A DNA stretch of 7,836 nucleotides from NCBI GenBank assembly GCA_028704195.1, contig JAQVLL010000079.1:1-7836 (forward strand), in the 5' to 3' direction. The position numbers and the translations under genes were made by a program. Shown here in pieces: positions 1 to 6,415 of the stretch. Origin of the DNA: Smithellaceae bacterium (GTDB taxonomy: Bacteria > Desulfobacterota > Syntrophia > Syntrophales > Smithellaceae). Each line of letters starts with the position of its first letter. Position 1 is the first letter of the stretch. Under the pieces are notes generated by a model, which searched no databases, was not told the DNA's origin, and saw nothing but the letters and a program-made list of their open reading frames with translations.

Positions 1-1884
1 CGTTAATAAAACATTCCCCAGGAGACAATCGGCAATCTGCTGGAATTCTTCCTGAACAACTACTTTATTTCGAAGGGGCTCCGCTTCCTGAAGATGCTCG
101 GCGCTGTATGTTTCAGCATAATTGCCGCGCAATTCCACCGGAACAAAACTGCCCCGGCCTAACTGATAATTTTTTAAATAATCAATGGCACGAAGGCCCT
201 CTTCCTGACTCTTCACCACGACATACTGCAGCTTGTCGCCCAGTACCGCTTCCACGGCGGATTCATATTCGCGAGGCACATTGATGTGATCCGCCACCAC
301 TCCGTAAAACCTGTCCTGATCCCCCTGCGTTTCAATCGCCTTCTTCACACCGTCACTGGACCATTTAAAAGCGGCCTGGAATTCTCCCAGCGATTGCAGG
401 CGCGACGATTTTCCGCCTGCCTCTTCCTTGATGTGCCAGATCCGCTCTTCAAGAACCTGAAGATCTGATCTGGCCCTTTGCAGCTCGTCTGCGATCGCTT
501 CTTTCTGCCCGCTCAGCTTATTGATTTCCTCTTCTTCCGCCGCCTGATCCGCCCTGAGCGATTGCAGCTTAACCGCCAGTTCATCAAACCTGTTTTTATC
601 CTGTTCAATTTCGCGGTTTTCCCTCTCTTCGCGCTTCTTGAAATCCTCCAGATTTTTGTTGAGGGTCGCAATAATGTTGGTGGACTTGGCCAGATCCTGC
701 ATCACATCAATGTACCGGATTTTATGTTCTTCCAGGCTGGAGTTGATTTCCCTGTCGTTTTCCAGGAGCGCCTCAACTTCCTCCTGGCCGGCCTCCAGCT
801 CGTCCTGAAGCTGGGTCATCCGGTTCGTGGCTTCTTCCGCCTTTTTCTGCAGAAGATCCATTTCCGACGCGAGAGATGACTTTTTGTGCTCCATTAAATC
901 TATTTCAGATTGATTCTTTTGTTTGCGCTCCGTGGCTTCGGTGATCCGACGGCTCGAAAACTCGATATTTTTTTCCTTGATGGTGATTGAATTTTTGATT
1001 TCATAAAGCTCGGTTTGACGGCGGCTGATTTGTTCATCGTTTTCCAGCAGCTTCGCCTTCATTTCTTCCAGCGCGGACTCCTTTGCCTCCAGTTGAGCCC
1101 GGATATTTTCAGACTGCCCGGAAAATTGAGTGCGGGATTCCTGCAATGCGTCGCTTTTGCCAGCCAGCTTCGCAAAATTCTGTCTGGCAAGAATCAATTC
1201 GGCATCTTTGATCCGCAGCTTTATTTCCTTGTATTGCTCGGCTTTTTTGGCCTGCCTGGCAATGGCGTTGAGCTGGGATTTAACTTCCTTGTGGATGTCG
1301 TTGAGGCGGAGAATATTCTGCCTGGTTGCTTCCATCTTTCGAACGGCGGCATCTTTACGGCTTTTGTATTTGGACACGCCGGCCGCGTCTTCAATAAACA
1401 GGCGGCGGTCTTCCGGTTTGGCCTCCACCATGGTGGCCACGGAACCCTGCTCCACCAGAGAATAGGTTCTTGCGCCAACACCCGTACCCATAAAGAACTC
1501 TTTAATATCCAGCAGACGGCAGGGCACACGATTGATGCAGTATTCGCTTTCATCGTCCAGAATGACCCTGCGTGAAATAGACACTTCCGTCAGCTCCCCG
1601 TATACACCGGGAAAGCTCGACCCGTCGCTGGACAGAGTCATGACCACTTCCGCCATGCTTACGGGAGCGGCATCTTCACTGCCGTTGAAGACTACATCGT
1701 CCATTTTCTTTCCGCGCAGTGCTTTGACGCGCTGTTCCCCCATTACCCAGCGGATCGCGTCAACCACGTTTGATTTTCCGCAGCCGTTGGGCCCGACAAT
1801 CGCATTTACGCCCTGGGAAAAATCAATGACGGTCTTGTCGCGGAAAGATTTGAAACCTGATATTTCTAACCGTTTAAGCTTCAT
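1..1884 (-). CDS. smc: Chromosome segregation protein SMC, N-terminal part (runs off left edge)
   Basis: SMC forms a ring-shaped ATPase dimer that, with ScpA and ScpB, compacts and separates bacterial chromosomes. The reading frame is open from the ATG at 1884-1882 to base 1, giving 628 residues, about half of a usual SMC of roughly 1,170-1,200. The start MKLKRLEISGFKSF is the canonical SMC N-terminus. The Walker A motif GPNGCGKSN lies at residues 31-39 and the Q-loop glutamine in YSLVEQG is residue 146, followed by the conserved block EDRRLFIEDAAGVSKYK. Residues of about 170-520 are rich in Glu, Lys, Gln and Leu, as expected for the first coiled coil. From about 526 the hinge begins (FYGVVADHINVP, then AVEAVLGDKLQYVVV). 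The missing part should contain the rest of the hinge, the second coil and the signature and Walker B head. No clear Shine-Dalgarno sequence precedes the start; the start is chosen on homology. Family assignment is very sure. Confidence 0.97.
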   Translation of the reverse strand, partial: MKLKRLEISGFKSFRDKTVIDFSQGVNAIVGPNGCGKSNVVDAIRWVMGEQRVKALRGKKMDDVVFNGSEDAAPVSMAEVVMTLSSDGSSFPGVYGELTEVSISRRVILDDESEYCINRVPCRLLDIKEFFMGTGVGARTYSLVEQGSVATMVEAKPEDRRLFIEDAAGVSKYKSRKDAAVRKMEATRQNILRLNDIHKEVKSQLNAIARQAKKAEQYKEIKLRIKDAELILARQNFAKLAGKSDALQESRTQFSGQSENIRAQLEAKESALEEMKAKLLENDEQISRRQTELYEIKNSITIKEKNIEFSSRRITEATERKQKNQSEIDLMEHKKSSLASEMDLLQKKAEEATNRMTQLQDELEAGQEEVEALLENDREINSSLEEHKIRYIDVMQDLAKSTNIIATLNKNLEDFKKREERENREIEQDKNRFDELAVKLQSLRADQAAEEEEINKLSGQKEAIADELQRARSDLQVLEERIWHIKEEAGGKSSRLQSLGEFQAAFKWSSDGVKKAIETQGDQDRFYGVVADHINVPREYESAVEAVLGDKLQYVVVKSQEEGLRAIDYLKNYQLGRGSFVPVELRGNYAETYSAEHLQEAEPLRNKVVVQEEFQQIADCLLGNVLLT

Positions 1885-1919
1885 AACGTTTTTCAATCAA
1901 ACTGTCTAAATTTTGGAAA

Positions 1920-1948
1920 ATCTTAACAAAAGATATTTCCTTTGTAAA
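1920..1948 (-). promoter_or_regulatory. Candidate sigma70-type promoter for smc
   Basis: On the minus strand, TTTACA (1948-1943) and TAAGAT (1925-1920) are separated by 17 bases. The -35 matches consensus at five of six positions and the -10 at four of six. Transcription would start near 1912, giving a leader of about 28 bases before the smc ATG. It lies downstream of the candidate terminator at 2051-2076, which fits smc being a separate unit. The region is AT-rich, so chance matches are likely. Confidence 0.35.
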
Positions 1949-2050
1949 GTGAAAATACAACAAAATGTGTCCAGTAAAAATAGTACCACAACATATTGTG
2001 CTTGGATCATAATAAAGGATAAAATTGAAATCAATCAACCGGGAGGCATA

Positions 2051-2076
2051 AAAAATAAAATCCGGCCAAATCCGGA
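2051..2076 (-). terminator. Candidate Rho-independent terminator of the methyltransferase-amrS unit
   Basis: Read on the minus strand, TCCGG (2076-2072) and CCGGA (2065-2061) form a five-bp GC-rich stem with a six-base loop, extendable by one G-U pair. It is followed at once by TTTTATTTTTT. It sits about 50 bases after the stop codon of the radical SAM gene and before smc. The stem is short, so efficiency may be modest, but position and U-rich tail are as expected. Confidence 0.55.
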
Positions 2077-2124
2077 CAGATATTCTGTCGTGGGTGTCCT
2101 TGGGATTGTTATTCTTAAAAAATC

Positions 2125-3135
2125 TTAAAAAACACCCTCCAGTTTCTTTCCGCATTGGGGACATGAATTTCCCGCTAGATGGTTGGCGACAATTTTGTAA
2201 CCATAACGATTAATTAGCAGATTGGAACAATTTGAGCAATAGGTGTTTTCACCCTCGTCGCCAGGCACATTACCGCTGTAAACATACCGCAATCCTGATT
2301 CTTTCCCGATGTGACAGGCCCTGTGGAGCAAGGAAATCGGGGTCGGCGGCGTCCTGACCATCTTGAATTGTGGATGGAACCTGCTGATATGCCAGGGAGT
2401 TTCCGGACCCAGGCTGCTGATGAACCCTGCGATGTCCCGTAATTCTTCCAAAGAGTCGTTCAATCCCGGGATTAGCAGGGTGGTAATTTCCAGCCAGATT
2501 CCCAGCTCCTTCATCTTTTTCAAGGTGTCTAAAACCGGGTGGAGCTTCCCGCCGCATTGTTTTGTATAAAATTCATCACGAAAAGATTTCAAATCCACGT
2601 TGGCGGCGGCAAGATAAGGGGAAATCATTTCAATGGCTTGAGGGGTCATAAATCCGTTTGTCACAAAAACATTCTGTAATCCTTCCCGACAGGCAATTTT
2701 TCCTGTTTCCAACGCGGTTTCCAGATAAACCGTGGGTTCCGTATACGTATAAGCTATTGTTTTGCAGGCACTTTTTTTTGCCCGCTCCACAATGACCGCA
2801 GGGGGCGTATCTTCACCCATGATCATCAGCGTCGAACGGGGCATTTGAGATATTTCATGATTTTGACAAAAATCACAGTTGAAATTGCAGCCGACCGTGG
2901 CTATGGAATAGGATCTCGTCGCGGGGAGCACATGGAAAAAAGGCTTCTTTTCAATCGGATCAACATGCTCGGCAATCAGTGTTCCAAAAACAAGAGAATA
3001 TAATACACCATCTTTATTTTCCCTCACACCACAGAGACCCCGTCGGCCGGGATTGATTTTACAGCGGTGAGCGCACAACGCACACTGAACCCGGTTGTCA
3101 TCCAGTTTATCATAAAGCAGCGCTTCGCGGATCAT
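2125..3135 (-). CDS. amrS: AmmeMemoRadiSam-type radical SAM enzyme (AmrS-like)
   Basis: This is a 336-residue radical SAM protein related to pyruvate formate-lyase activating enzymes. The cluster-binding motif CxxxCxxC is C83, C87 and C90 in GCNFNCDFCQN, a form typical of AmrS. An N-terminal cysteine group (C18, C21, C25, C35) is followed by GVRENKDG, and the C-terminus carries two CxxC pairs (C300/C303 and C325/C328) resembling a zinc ribbon. This three-part layout is characteristic of the AmmeMemoRadiSam family, named for genomic association with MEMO1 and AMMECR1 proteins. The substrate is not established. The ATG overlaps the stop of the upstream methyltransferase (ATGA, 3135-3132), and AGGAGGG lies just before the start, so the two are probably co-translated. 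No MEMO1-like or AMMECR1-like gene is within the window. An alternative is a general glycyl-radical activase, but no glycyl-radical enzyme gene is nearby. The family call is firm; its function is open. Confidence 0.9.
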   Translation of the reverse strand: MIREALLYDKLDDNRVQCALCAHRCKINPGRRGLCGVRENKDGVLYSLVFGTLIAEHVDPIEKKPFFHVLPATRSYSIATVGCNFNCDFCQNHEISQMPRSTLMIMGEDTPPAVIVERAKKSACKTIAYTYTEPTVYLETALETGKIACREGLQNVFVTNGFMTPQAIEMISPYLAAANVDLKSFRDEFYTKQCGGKLHPVLDTLKKMKELGIWLEITTLLIPGLNDSLEELRDIAGFISSLGPETPWHISRFHPQFKMVRTPPTPISLLHRACHIGKESGLRYVYSGNVPGDEGENTYCSNCSNLLINRYGYKIVANHLAGNSCPQCGKKLEGVF

Positions 3136-3914
3136 CGATCACCCTCCTGGAGCATGCCGCGTATAGCTTCCGGAGCCGCGGTGCTCGTTTTTGCCTCCAC
3201 ATCAAACGAATTCAAAATAGGACTCTGGACCGTTCGATACGTATAGTTTACAGCAAATACCATTCCGACAAAAACACCCAGTGGATTTTTCTTCATGGGG
3301 AAAAGCTCCTCCAGCTCCGAAAAAAATGTGTAAACCGGACCGGGAAGATAAATCGCGGATCCCCATGTGATCGAAGGCGATGGCATGGATTTTCCGATGA
3401 TGGACTGCATTTCACCGACAGTAAAAAAGCGTACTCCGGAAGTGACGGGAAAACCAAAAAGCTTGCGGACAGACTGGCGTGTTCCCACAAAGGAACGCTT
3501 ATTGAAAAAGCCGATAAAAACACGGTTTCGGCTTACACGGACAGCCTCCGCAATGATTTTTTGCGGATCATCCAGGGTACGCAGATTATTGATCAAAGTA
3601 ACGACATCAAATTCATTGTCTGAAAAAGGAAGATCGACAGCACTTCCCCGTACAAGTTCGCAACGGTGACCTAGTTTGTTCCGTGCCGAAGCAAGAGCGG
3701 CATCTGATGGATCGATTCCGGTCAGGGAGCATTTTTTTTGCGCAAACAGATTTAAATAATTCCCCGACCCGCACCCCACATCCAACACTGATTCGCCGGC
3801 AGCAGGACGCAACAAATCCGTGATCAACTTTTCCTGCCTGGAAAATATATAACGTCCCAGTTCTGTTTCCAGCCAGTGATCCTGTGAGACGGCCTGTAGC
3901 GGATCAAATAACAT
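3132..3914 (-). CDS. Class I SAM-dependent methyltransferase
   Basis: A 260-residue protein with a Rossmann-fold methyltransferase core. Motif I is VLDVGCGSG (residues 43-51), the acidic residue ending strand 2 is D68 in TGIDPSD, and the stretch VDLPFSDNEFDVV (about 93-105) matches the UbiE/COQ5-like Methyltransf_11 pattern. An N-terminal segment of about 40 residues (LETELGRYIFSRQEKLI) resembles the lid helices of small-molecule methyltransferases. The acceptor cannot be named from the sequence. The C-terminal third (FFNKRSFVGTRQSVRKLFG onward) has no motif I recognise. The ATG at 3914-3912 is preceded by AAAGGA at suitable distance. Its last four bases overlap the start of the AmrS-like gene, which suggests a shared pathway or coordinated production. 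Methyltransferase identity is sure, the specific role unknown. Confidence 0.9.
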   Translation of the reverse strand: MLFDPLQAVSQDHWLETELGRYIFSRQEKLITDLLRPAAGESVLDVGCGSGNYLNLFAQKKCSLTGIDPSDAALASARNKLGHRCELVRGSAVDLPFSDNEFDVVTLINNLRTLDDPQKIIAEAVRVSRNRVFIGFFNKRSFVGTRQSVRKLFGFPVTSGVRFFTVGEMQSIIGKSMPSPSITWGSAIYLPGPVYTFFSELEELFPMKKNPLGVFVGMVFAVNYTYRTVQSPILNSFDVEAKTSTAAPEAIRGMLQEGDR

Positions 3915-3956
3915 GTAGCCATCCTTTTATCAAAGACTGCAGGGTTTTCGTTTCCC

Positions 3957-3979
3957 GGGACAGGCGACCGCCTGCTCCC
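3957..3979. repeat. GC-rich hairpin in the methyltransferase leader
   Basis: CAGGCG (3961-3966) and CGCCTG (3969-3974) form a perfect inverted repeat with two bases between. GGGA (3957-3960) and TCCC (3976-3979) extend it across one bulged base to about ten pairs. On the minus strand no U-run follows, so it does not look like a normal terminator for moaA. It lies about 43-65 bases before the methyltransferase start and inside the leader of the predicted promoter. It could be a protein-binding dyad, a leader hairpin, or a transcript end. Confidence 0.5.
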
Positions 3980-4009
3980 CTTTTAAAGATAAAACAAAAA
4001 TTAACTGAT

Positions 4010-4040
4010 ATTATACTTCATATTTAAATTATTGCATCAA
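4010..4040 (-). promoter_or_regulatory. Candidate promoter for the methyltransferase-amrS unit
   Basis: The minus strand carries a perfect TATAAT (4015-4010) with TTGATG (4040-4035) 19 bases upstream. The spacer is longer than the usual 17 and the -35 matches four of six positions. Transcription would start near 4003, giving a leader of about 90 bases that contains the hairpin at 3957-3979. No clear terminator follows moaA, so read-through from moaA is also possible. Confidence 0.4.
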
Positions 4041-4047
4041 CGGAGTT

Positions 4048-5040
4048 TCACCCACCAATGTCCGACATATCGCGGTGACATTTTTTTAAATGTCTGTCTG
4101 TGCAGTCGATGTCGTGTTTTTCGGGCTTCAACAATATCGCCTTGCGGATCAGACCCGCTAATTCATCATCACTGCAATGGCGGTTCAGTGCCTCCTTCAA
4201 ATCAACTTCTTCTTCCTTGAGCAGACAGACCCGCAGTTTGCCGTCAGCGGTCAGCCGCATACGGTTGCAGGCGGCACAGAAATGATCGCTGACAGAATTG
4301 ATCATACCGATCTCTCCCAGTCCCCCCTTAATGTTGAACATTCTGGCCGGACCATCCGATTTATTTTTCTTTCCGTTGACCGGCTCAAGCGGGTAATGCC
4401 TGCCAATAAGTTTTAGCAGCTGATCAGCAGCCAGAAACTCCTGCGGCTGATGAATATTTACCTCACTAATCGGCATGAGTTCGATAAAGCGAACCTGAAA
4501 AGGTTTCTTCCTGGCTAAATCCACAAAATTCAGCACTTCATCATCATTGAATCCTTTGAGCACTACGATATTGATTTTTATAGGCGCGAAACCGGCCTTT
4601 TCCGCGGCGGCTATGCCCCGTAATACGTCGTTAATATTCCCCCCACCGGTTACCTGAAAATATTTTTTTTCATCCAAAGAATCCAGGCTGATATTGATCC
4701 TGGTGATTCCCGCATTGAAAATTCCTTCAGCATATTTATCCAGCAGAACGCCGTTGGTTGTCAGGCTGATATCCTGAAGGCCCTGAATCTTTTTCAGGGC
4801 GGCGGCAAACTCTACAAACCCCCGCCGGACAAGCGGTTCACCGCCCGTCAGGCGAACCTTGACAAATCCCATTTTAACGGCTTGAGAAACAACACGAAGA
4901 ATTTCCTCATAACGGAGAATGACATCATGTCCCTTCAGCGAAAAACCTTCCTTGGGACGGCAATATGTGCAGCGCAGGTTGCACCGGTCGGTAATGGAAA
5001 CCCGAAGATAATTGATATCCCTGTCATATTTATCGAGCAT
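4048..5040 (-). CDS. moaA: GTP 3',8-cyclase MoaA (molybdenum cofactor biosynthesis)
   Basis: MoaA is the radical SAM enzyme that converts GTP to 3',8-cyclo-7,8-dihydro-GTP, the first step of molybdenum cofactor synthesis; MoaC then makes cyclic pyranopterin monophosphate. From the chosen start the protein has 330 residues. The SAM-binding cluster cysteines are C20, C24 and C27 in TDRCNLRCTYC. LTGGEPLVR is the conserved SAM-contact motif. The second, substrate-binding cluster is CAAC-x13-C (C255, C258, C272), and the chain ends in the conserved double glycine (MSDIGG), so the enzyme looks complete. The open frame extends upstream to an ATG at 5112-5110, with further ATGs at 5097 and 5067. I prefer 5040 because MLDKYDRDINYLRVSITDRC matches the usual MoaA N-terminus, although the nearest AGGA lies a long 15 bases upstream. 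No other moa, moe or mod gene is in the window. Confidence 0.96.
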   Translation of the reverse strand: MLDKYDRDINYLRVSITDRCNLRCTYCRPKEGFSLKGHDVILRYEEILRVVSQAVKMGFVKVRLTGGEPLVRRGFVEFAAALKKIQGLQDISLTTNGVLLDKYAEGIFNAGITRINISLDSLDEKKYFQVTGGGNINDVLRGIAAAEKAGFAPIKINIVVLKGFNDDEVLNFVDLARKKPFQVRFIELMPISEVNIHQPQEFLAADQLLKLIGRHYPLEPVNGKKNKSDGPARMFNIKGGLGEIGMINSVSDHFCAACNRMRLTADGKLRVCLLKEEEVDLKEALNRHCSDDELAGLIRKAILLKPEKHDIDCTDRHLKKCHRDMSDIGG

Positions 5041-5190
5041 GCTATGAAGTATATTTCCTTTCCACATATGTGACTGACGTTCATTAACACAATCCATCCG
5101 ACAAAACAACATATGCCTGATATGTTTATCGCCTGATCATCAAAATGCGTACGTCATCCCATGTGCACGAAACACAAAGTGAAATGTTGC
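5041..5190. other. moaA upstream region without a confident promoter
   Basis: This is the moaA-proximal part of the roughly 310-base gap between moaA and greA. It contains alternative in-frame ATGs for moaA and a perfect 10-bp palindrome CACATATGTG at 5063-5072, but no good minus-strand promoter. The best pair, TTGTTT with TTAATG spaced 16 bases, is weak. I could not match it to a molybdenum cofactor riboswitch by eye. Confidence 0.4.
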
Positions 5191-5219
5191 TTGACAGGAC
5201 ACATCTTCTCGTTTAGAAA
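5191..5219 (+). promoter_or_regulatory. Probable sigma70-type promoter for greA
   Basis: A perfect -35 box TTGACA (5191-5196) is followed after exactly 17 bases by TAGAAA (5214-5219), which matches four of six -10 positions. Transcription would start near 5226, leaving a leader of about 125 bases before the greA ATG. An imperfect dyad (5195-5239) has its arms on either side of the -10 box. Confidence 0.6.
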
Positions 5220-5234
5220 TTATGAAAAAGATGT

Positions 5235-5302
5235 TCCTGCCTGTTGATCAAACACCTCGAAGCAAACTGCGGGGAATCAACACTCGTCCCGCGTGAGCAG
5301 GA
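5235..5302 (+). other. Possible folded RNA leader of greA
   Basis: Three complementary segment pairs nest in this leader: TCCTGC with GCAGGA (5235-5240 and 5297-5302), TGTTGAT with ATCAACA (5242-5248 and 5276-5282), and GCGGG with CCCGC (5269-5273 and 5288-5292). The third pair crosses the second, so it would form a pseudoknot or an alternative fold. No known riboswitch class is recognised. Short complementary segments also arise by chance. Confidence 0.3.
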
Positions 5303-5351
5303 TTGAACAATAAAATCAAGTCAGAGCAGGGCCAACGTGTCTGGAGTATTT

Positions 5352-5831
5352 ATGGAAAAGATGCCTATTACGAAAGAGGGCTTTGATAAATTAAAAAAGG
5401 AACTGGACAACATTAAGAATGTGGCCATTCCTGAAAATATCCGTGATATCGAAGTCGCTCGATCGCATGGCGATCTTTCTGAAAACGCGGAATATTCAGC
5501 AGCAAAGGAACGCCAGTCCTACCTGCATGGCAAGTCACAGGAACTGGAAAACAATCTGGCATCCTGCAACATCATCAGCCTGACGGGAAACGTCAGCGAC
5601 AAAGTGGTGTTTGGAAGTTATGTAACCATTGCCGACATTGACAGTGACAGCGGAGAAGAAATAAAATATCAGCTCGTCGGCCCGTTCGAATCGGATATCA
5701 ATCTCAATAAAATTTCAGTGACGTCCCCGATCGGCAGGGCGCTGATCGGTAAAGGCATTGACAGCGAGATCATCGTAAAAACGCCGGGCGGAACGCGCAA
5801 ATTTCAGATTATCGATATATCCTGCAAGTAG
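5352..5831 (+). CDS. greA: Transcription elongation factor GreA
   Basis: GreA enters the RNA polymerase secondary channel and stimulates cleavage of backtracked RNA, rescuing stalled elongation complexes. The 159-residue product has the expected two parts. An N-terminal coiled coil (about 1-75) carries the tip motif HGDLSENAEYSAAKERQ, with the catalytic acidic residues D41 and E44. A C-terminal FKBP-like domain includes SPIGRALIGKGIDSEIIVKTPGG. An in-frame GTG at 5337 would add five residues. I prefer the ATG at 5352 because GGAG lies five bases before it, and it places D41 and E44 at the same numbers as in E. coli GreA. The gene is alone on the plus strand, divergent from moaA and convergent with the atp operon. 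It has its own promoter candidate and terminator, so it is probably monocistronic. Confidence 0.97.
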   Translation: MEKMPITKEGFDKLKKELDNIKNVAIPENIRDIEVARSHGDLSENAEYSAAKERQSYLHGKSQELENNLASCNIISLTGNVSDKVVFGSYVTIADIDSDSGEEIKYQLVGPFESDINLNKISVTSPIGRALIGKGIDSEIIVKTPGGTRKFQIIDISCK

Positions 5832-5886
5832 TACCAAGTTGCATGTAGTTGGCATTCTGAAATTGGCAACTACATGCGACTTGGTA
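5832..5886. repeat. Long inverted repeat directly after greA
   Basis: Two 20-base arms, 5832-5851 and 5867-5886, are complementary at 19 positions; the remaining pair is a G-U wobble in the plus-strand RNA. They flank a 15-base loop. The first arm begins immediately after the last base of the greA stop codon. No T-run follows, so it is not a standard terminator; a separate one lies 45 bases further on. The form resembles a REP-like or miniature palindromic element, but no second copy exists in the window. Confidence 0.8.
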
Positions 5887-5930
5887 TACCAGCCAAATTC
5901 CCCAAACATATAAAAGCACAAAAAAACCAT

Positions 5931-5968
5931 AAAAAAAGCAGCTCTTTCCATATTGAGCTGCTTTTTTT
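5931..5968. terminator. Bidirectional Rho-independent terminator between greA and atpC
   Basis: AAAAAAAGCAGCTC (5931-5944) and GAGCTGCTTTTTTT (5955-5968) are perfectly complementary over 14 bases around a 10-base loop. The GC-rich core with seven A's on one side and seven T's on the other gives a classic terminator on both strands. It serves greA from the left and the atp operon, ending 25 bases away at 5993, from the right. Confidence 0.92.
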
Positions 5969-5992
5969 GATTTATATTGTAAACGAATAGTT

Positions 5993-6403
5993 TTACATTA
6001 ATTTATCAGCAACACTAATCCTGTTGATTGCACGGGCAAGCGCTAAACGCATTTTTTCGTAGTCTTCATGCTCCTTGTTGATCTGAGCTAAACTTGCCGT
6101 TGCCTTTTCTTTTGCCTTGATGGCCCTGTCTTTGTCGATCACATCGGCTCTTTCCGCCGTTTCAATCAGGACGGTAACCTTGCTTCCTGTCACTTCCGCA
6201 TAACCGGTATTCACGGCATAATAGAACTTTTTCCCACCGGTAAGGAAGTAAAGCTCTCCAATATCCACCGAAGTCAATAAAGGTTCATGCCCGCGCAATA
6301 CACCAAACTCACCTTCTGTTCCAGGCAATGTCACTTCGTCAACCTTCCCGGAAAAAACCATTTTTTCCGGCGTTACCACTTCAAGAGTTATTTCTTCCGC
6401 CAT
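5993..6403 (-). CDS. atpC: F1Fo ATP synthase epsilon subunit
   Basis: The epsilon subunit is part of the central rotor stalk of F1; it links gamma to the c-ring and can inhibit ATP hydrolysis. The 136-residue product has the N-terminal beta-sandwich (about 1-85), with the family features VVTPEKMVFSGKVDEVTLPGTEGEFGVL and GHEPLLT, then a C-terminal two-helix region (about 88-133) rich in Ala, Lys and Glu. The ATG at 6403-6401 is preceded by GAGG. Only 12 bases separate it from the atpD stop, so the two are co-transcribed, and the operon ends here at the terminator at 5931-5968. Length and order (atpD then atpC last) are standard. Confidence 0.96.
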   Translation of the reverse strand: MAEEITLEVVTPEKMVFSGKVDEVTLPGTEGEFGVLRGHEPLLTSVDIGELYFLTGGKKFYYAVNTGYAEVTGSKVTVLIETAERADVIDKDRAIKAKEKATASLAQINKEHEDYEKMRLALARAINRISVADKLM

Positions 6404-6415
6404 TGGAATCCTCGC

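Noticed and set aside
478..1575. Plus-strand open frames of 133 and 186 codons (478-879 and 1015-1575), rich in Phe and Leu.
   Set aside because: They lie antisense to the well-conserved smc frame. Their composition is that expected from the complement of Glu/Lys-rich coiled-coil codons, and they show no family motif.
1913..2128. Plus-strand open frame of 71 codons in the amrS-smc gap.
   Set aside because: It uses a TTG start with no ribosome site, lies in AT-rich noncoding DNA and shows no family features.
1874..2164. Minus-strand open frame of 96 codons spanning the amrS-smc gap.
   Set aside because: It overlaps the amrS 3' end and the smc start in a different frame, covers the terminator and promoter candidates, and has no recognisable motif or ribosome site.
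5041..5190. Molybdenum cofactor riboswitch in front of moaA.
   Set aside because: The location would fit, but I could not identify the conserved motif by eye. A covariance-model search of this region would decide.
5337..5351. GTG start for greA at 5337.
   Set aside because: The ATG at 5352 has a better-placed GGAG and gives exact agreement with the family numbering of the catalytic tip residues D41 and E44.
5715..5951. Minus-strand open frame of 78 codons after greA.
   Set aside because: It is antisense to the greA 3' end and crosses the inverted repeat and the terminator arm; it has no coding signature.
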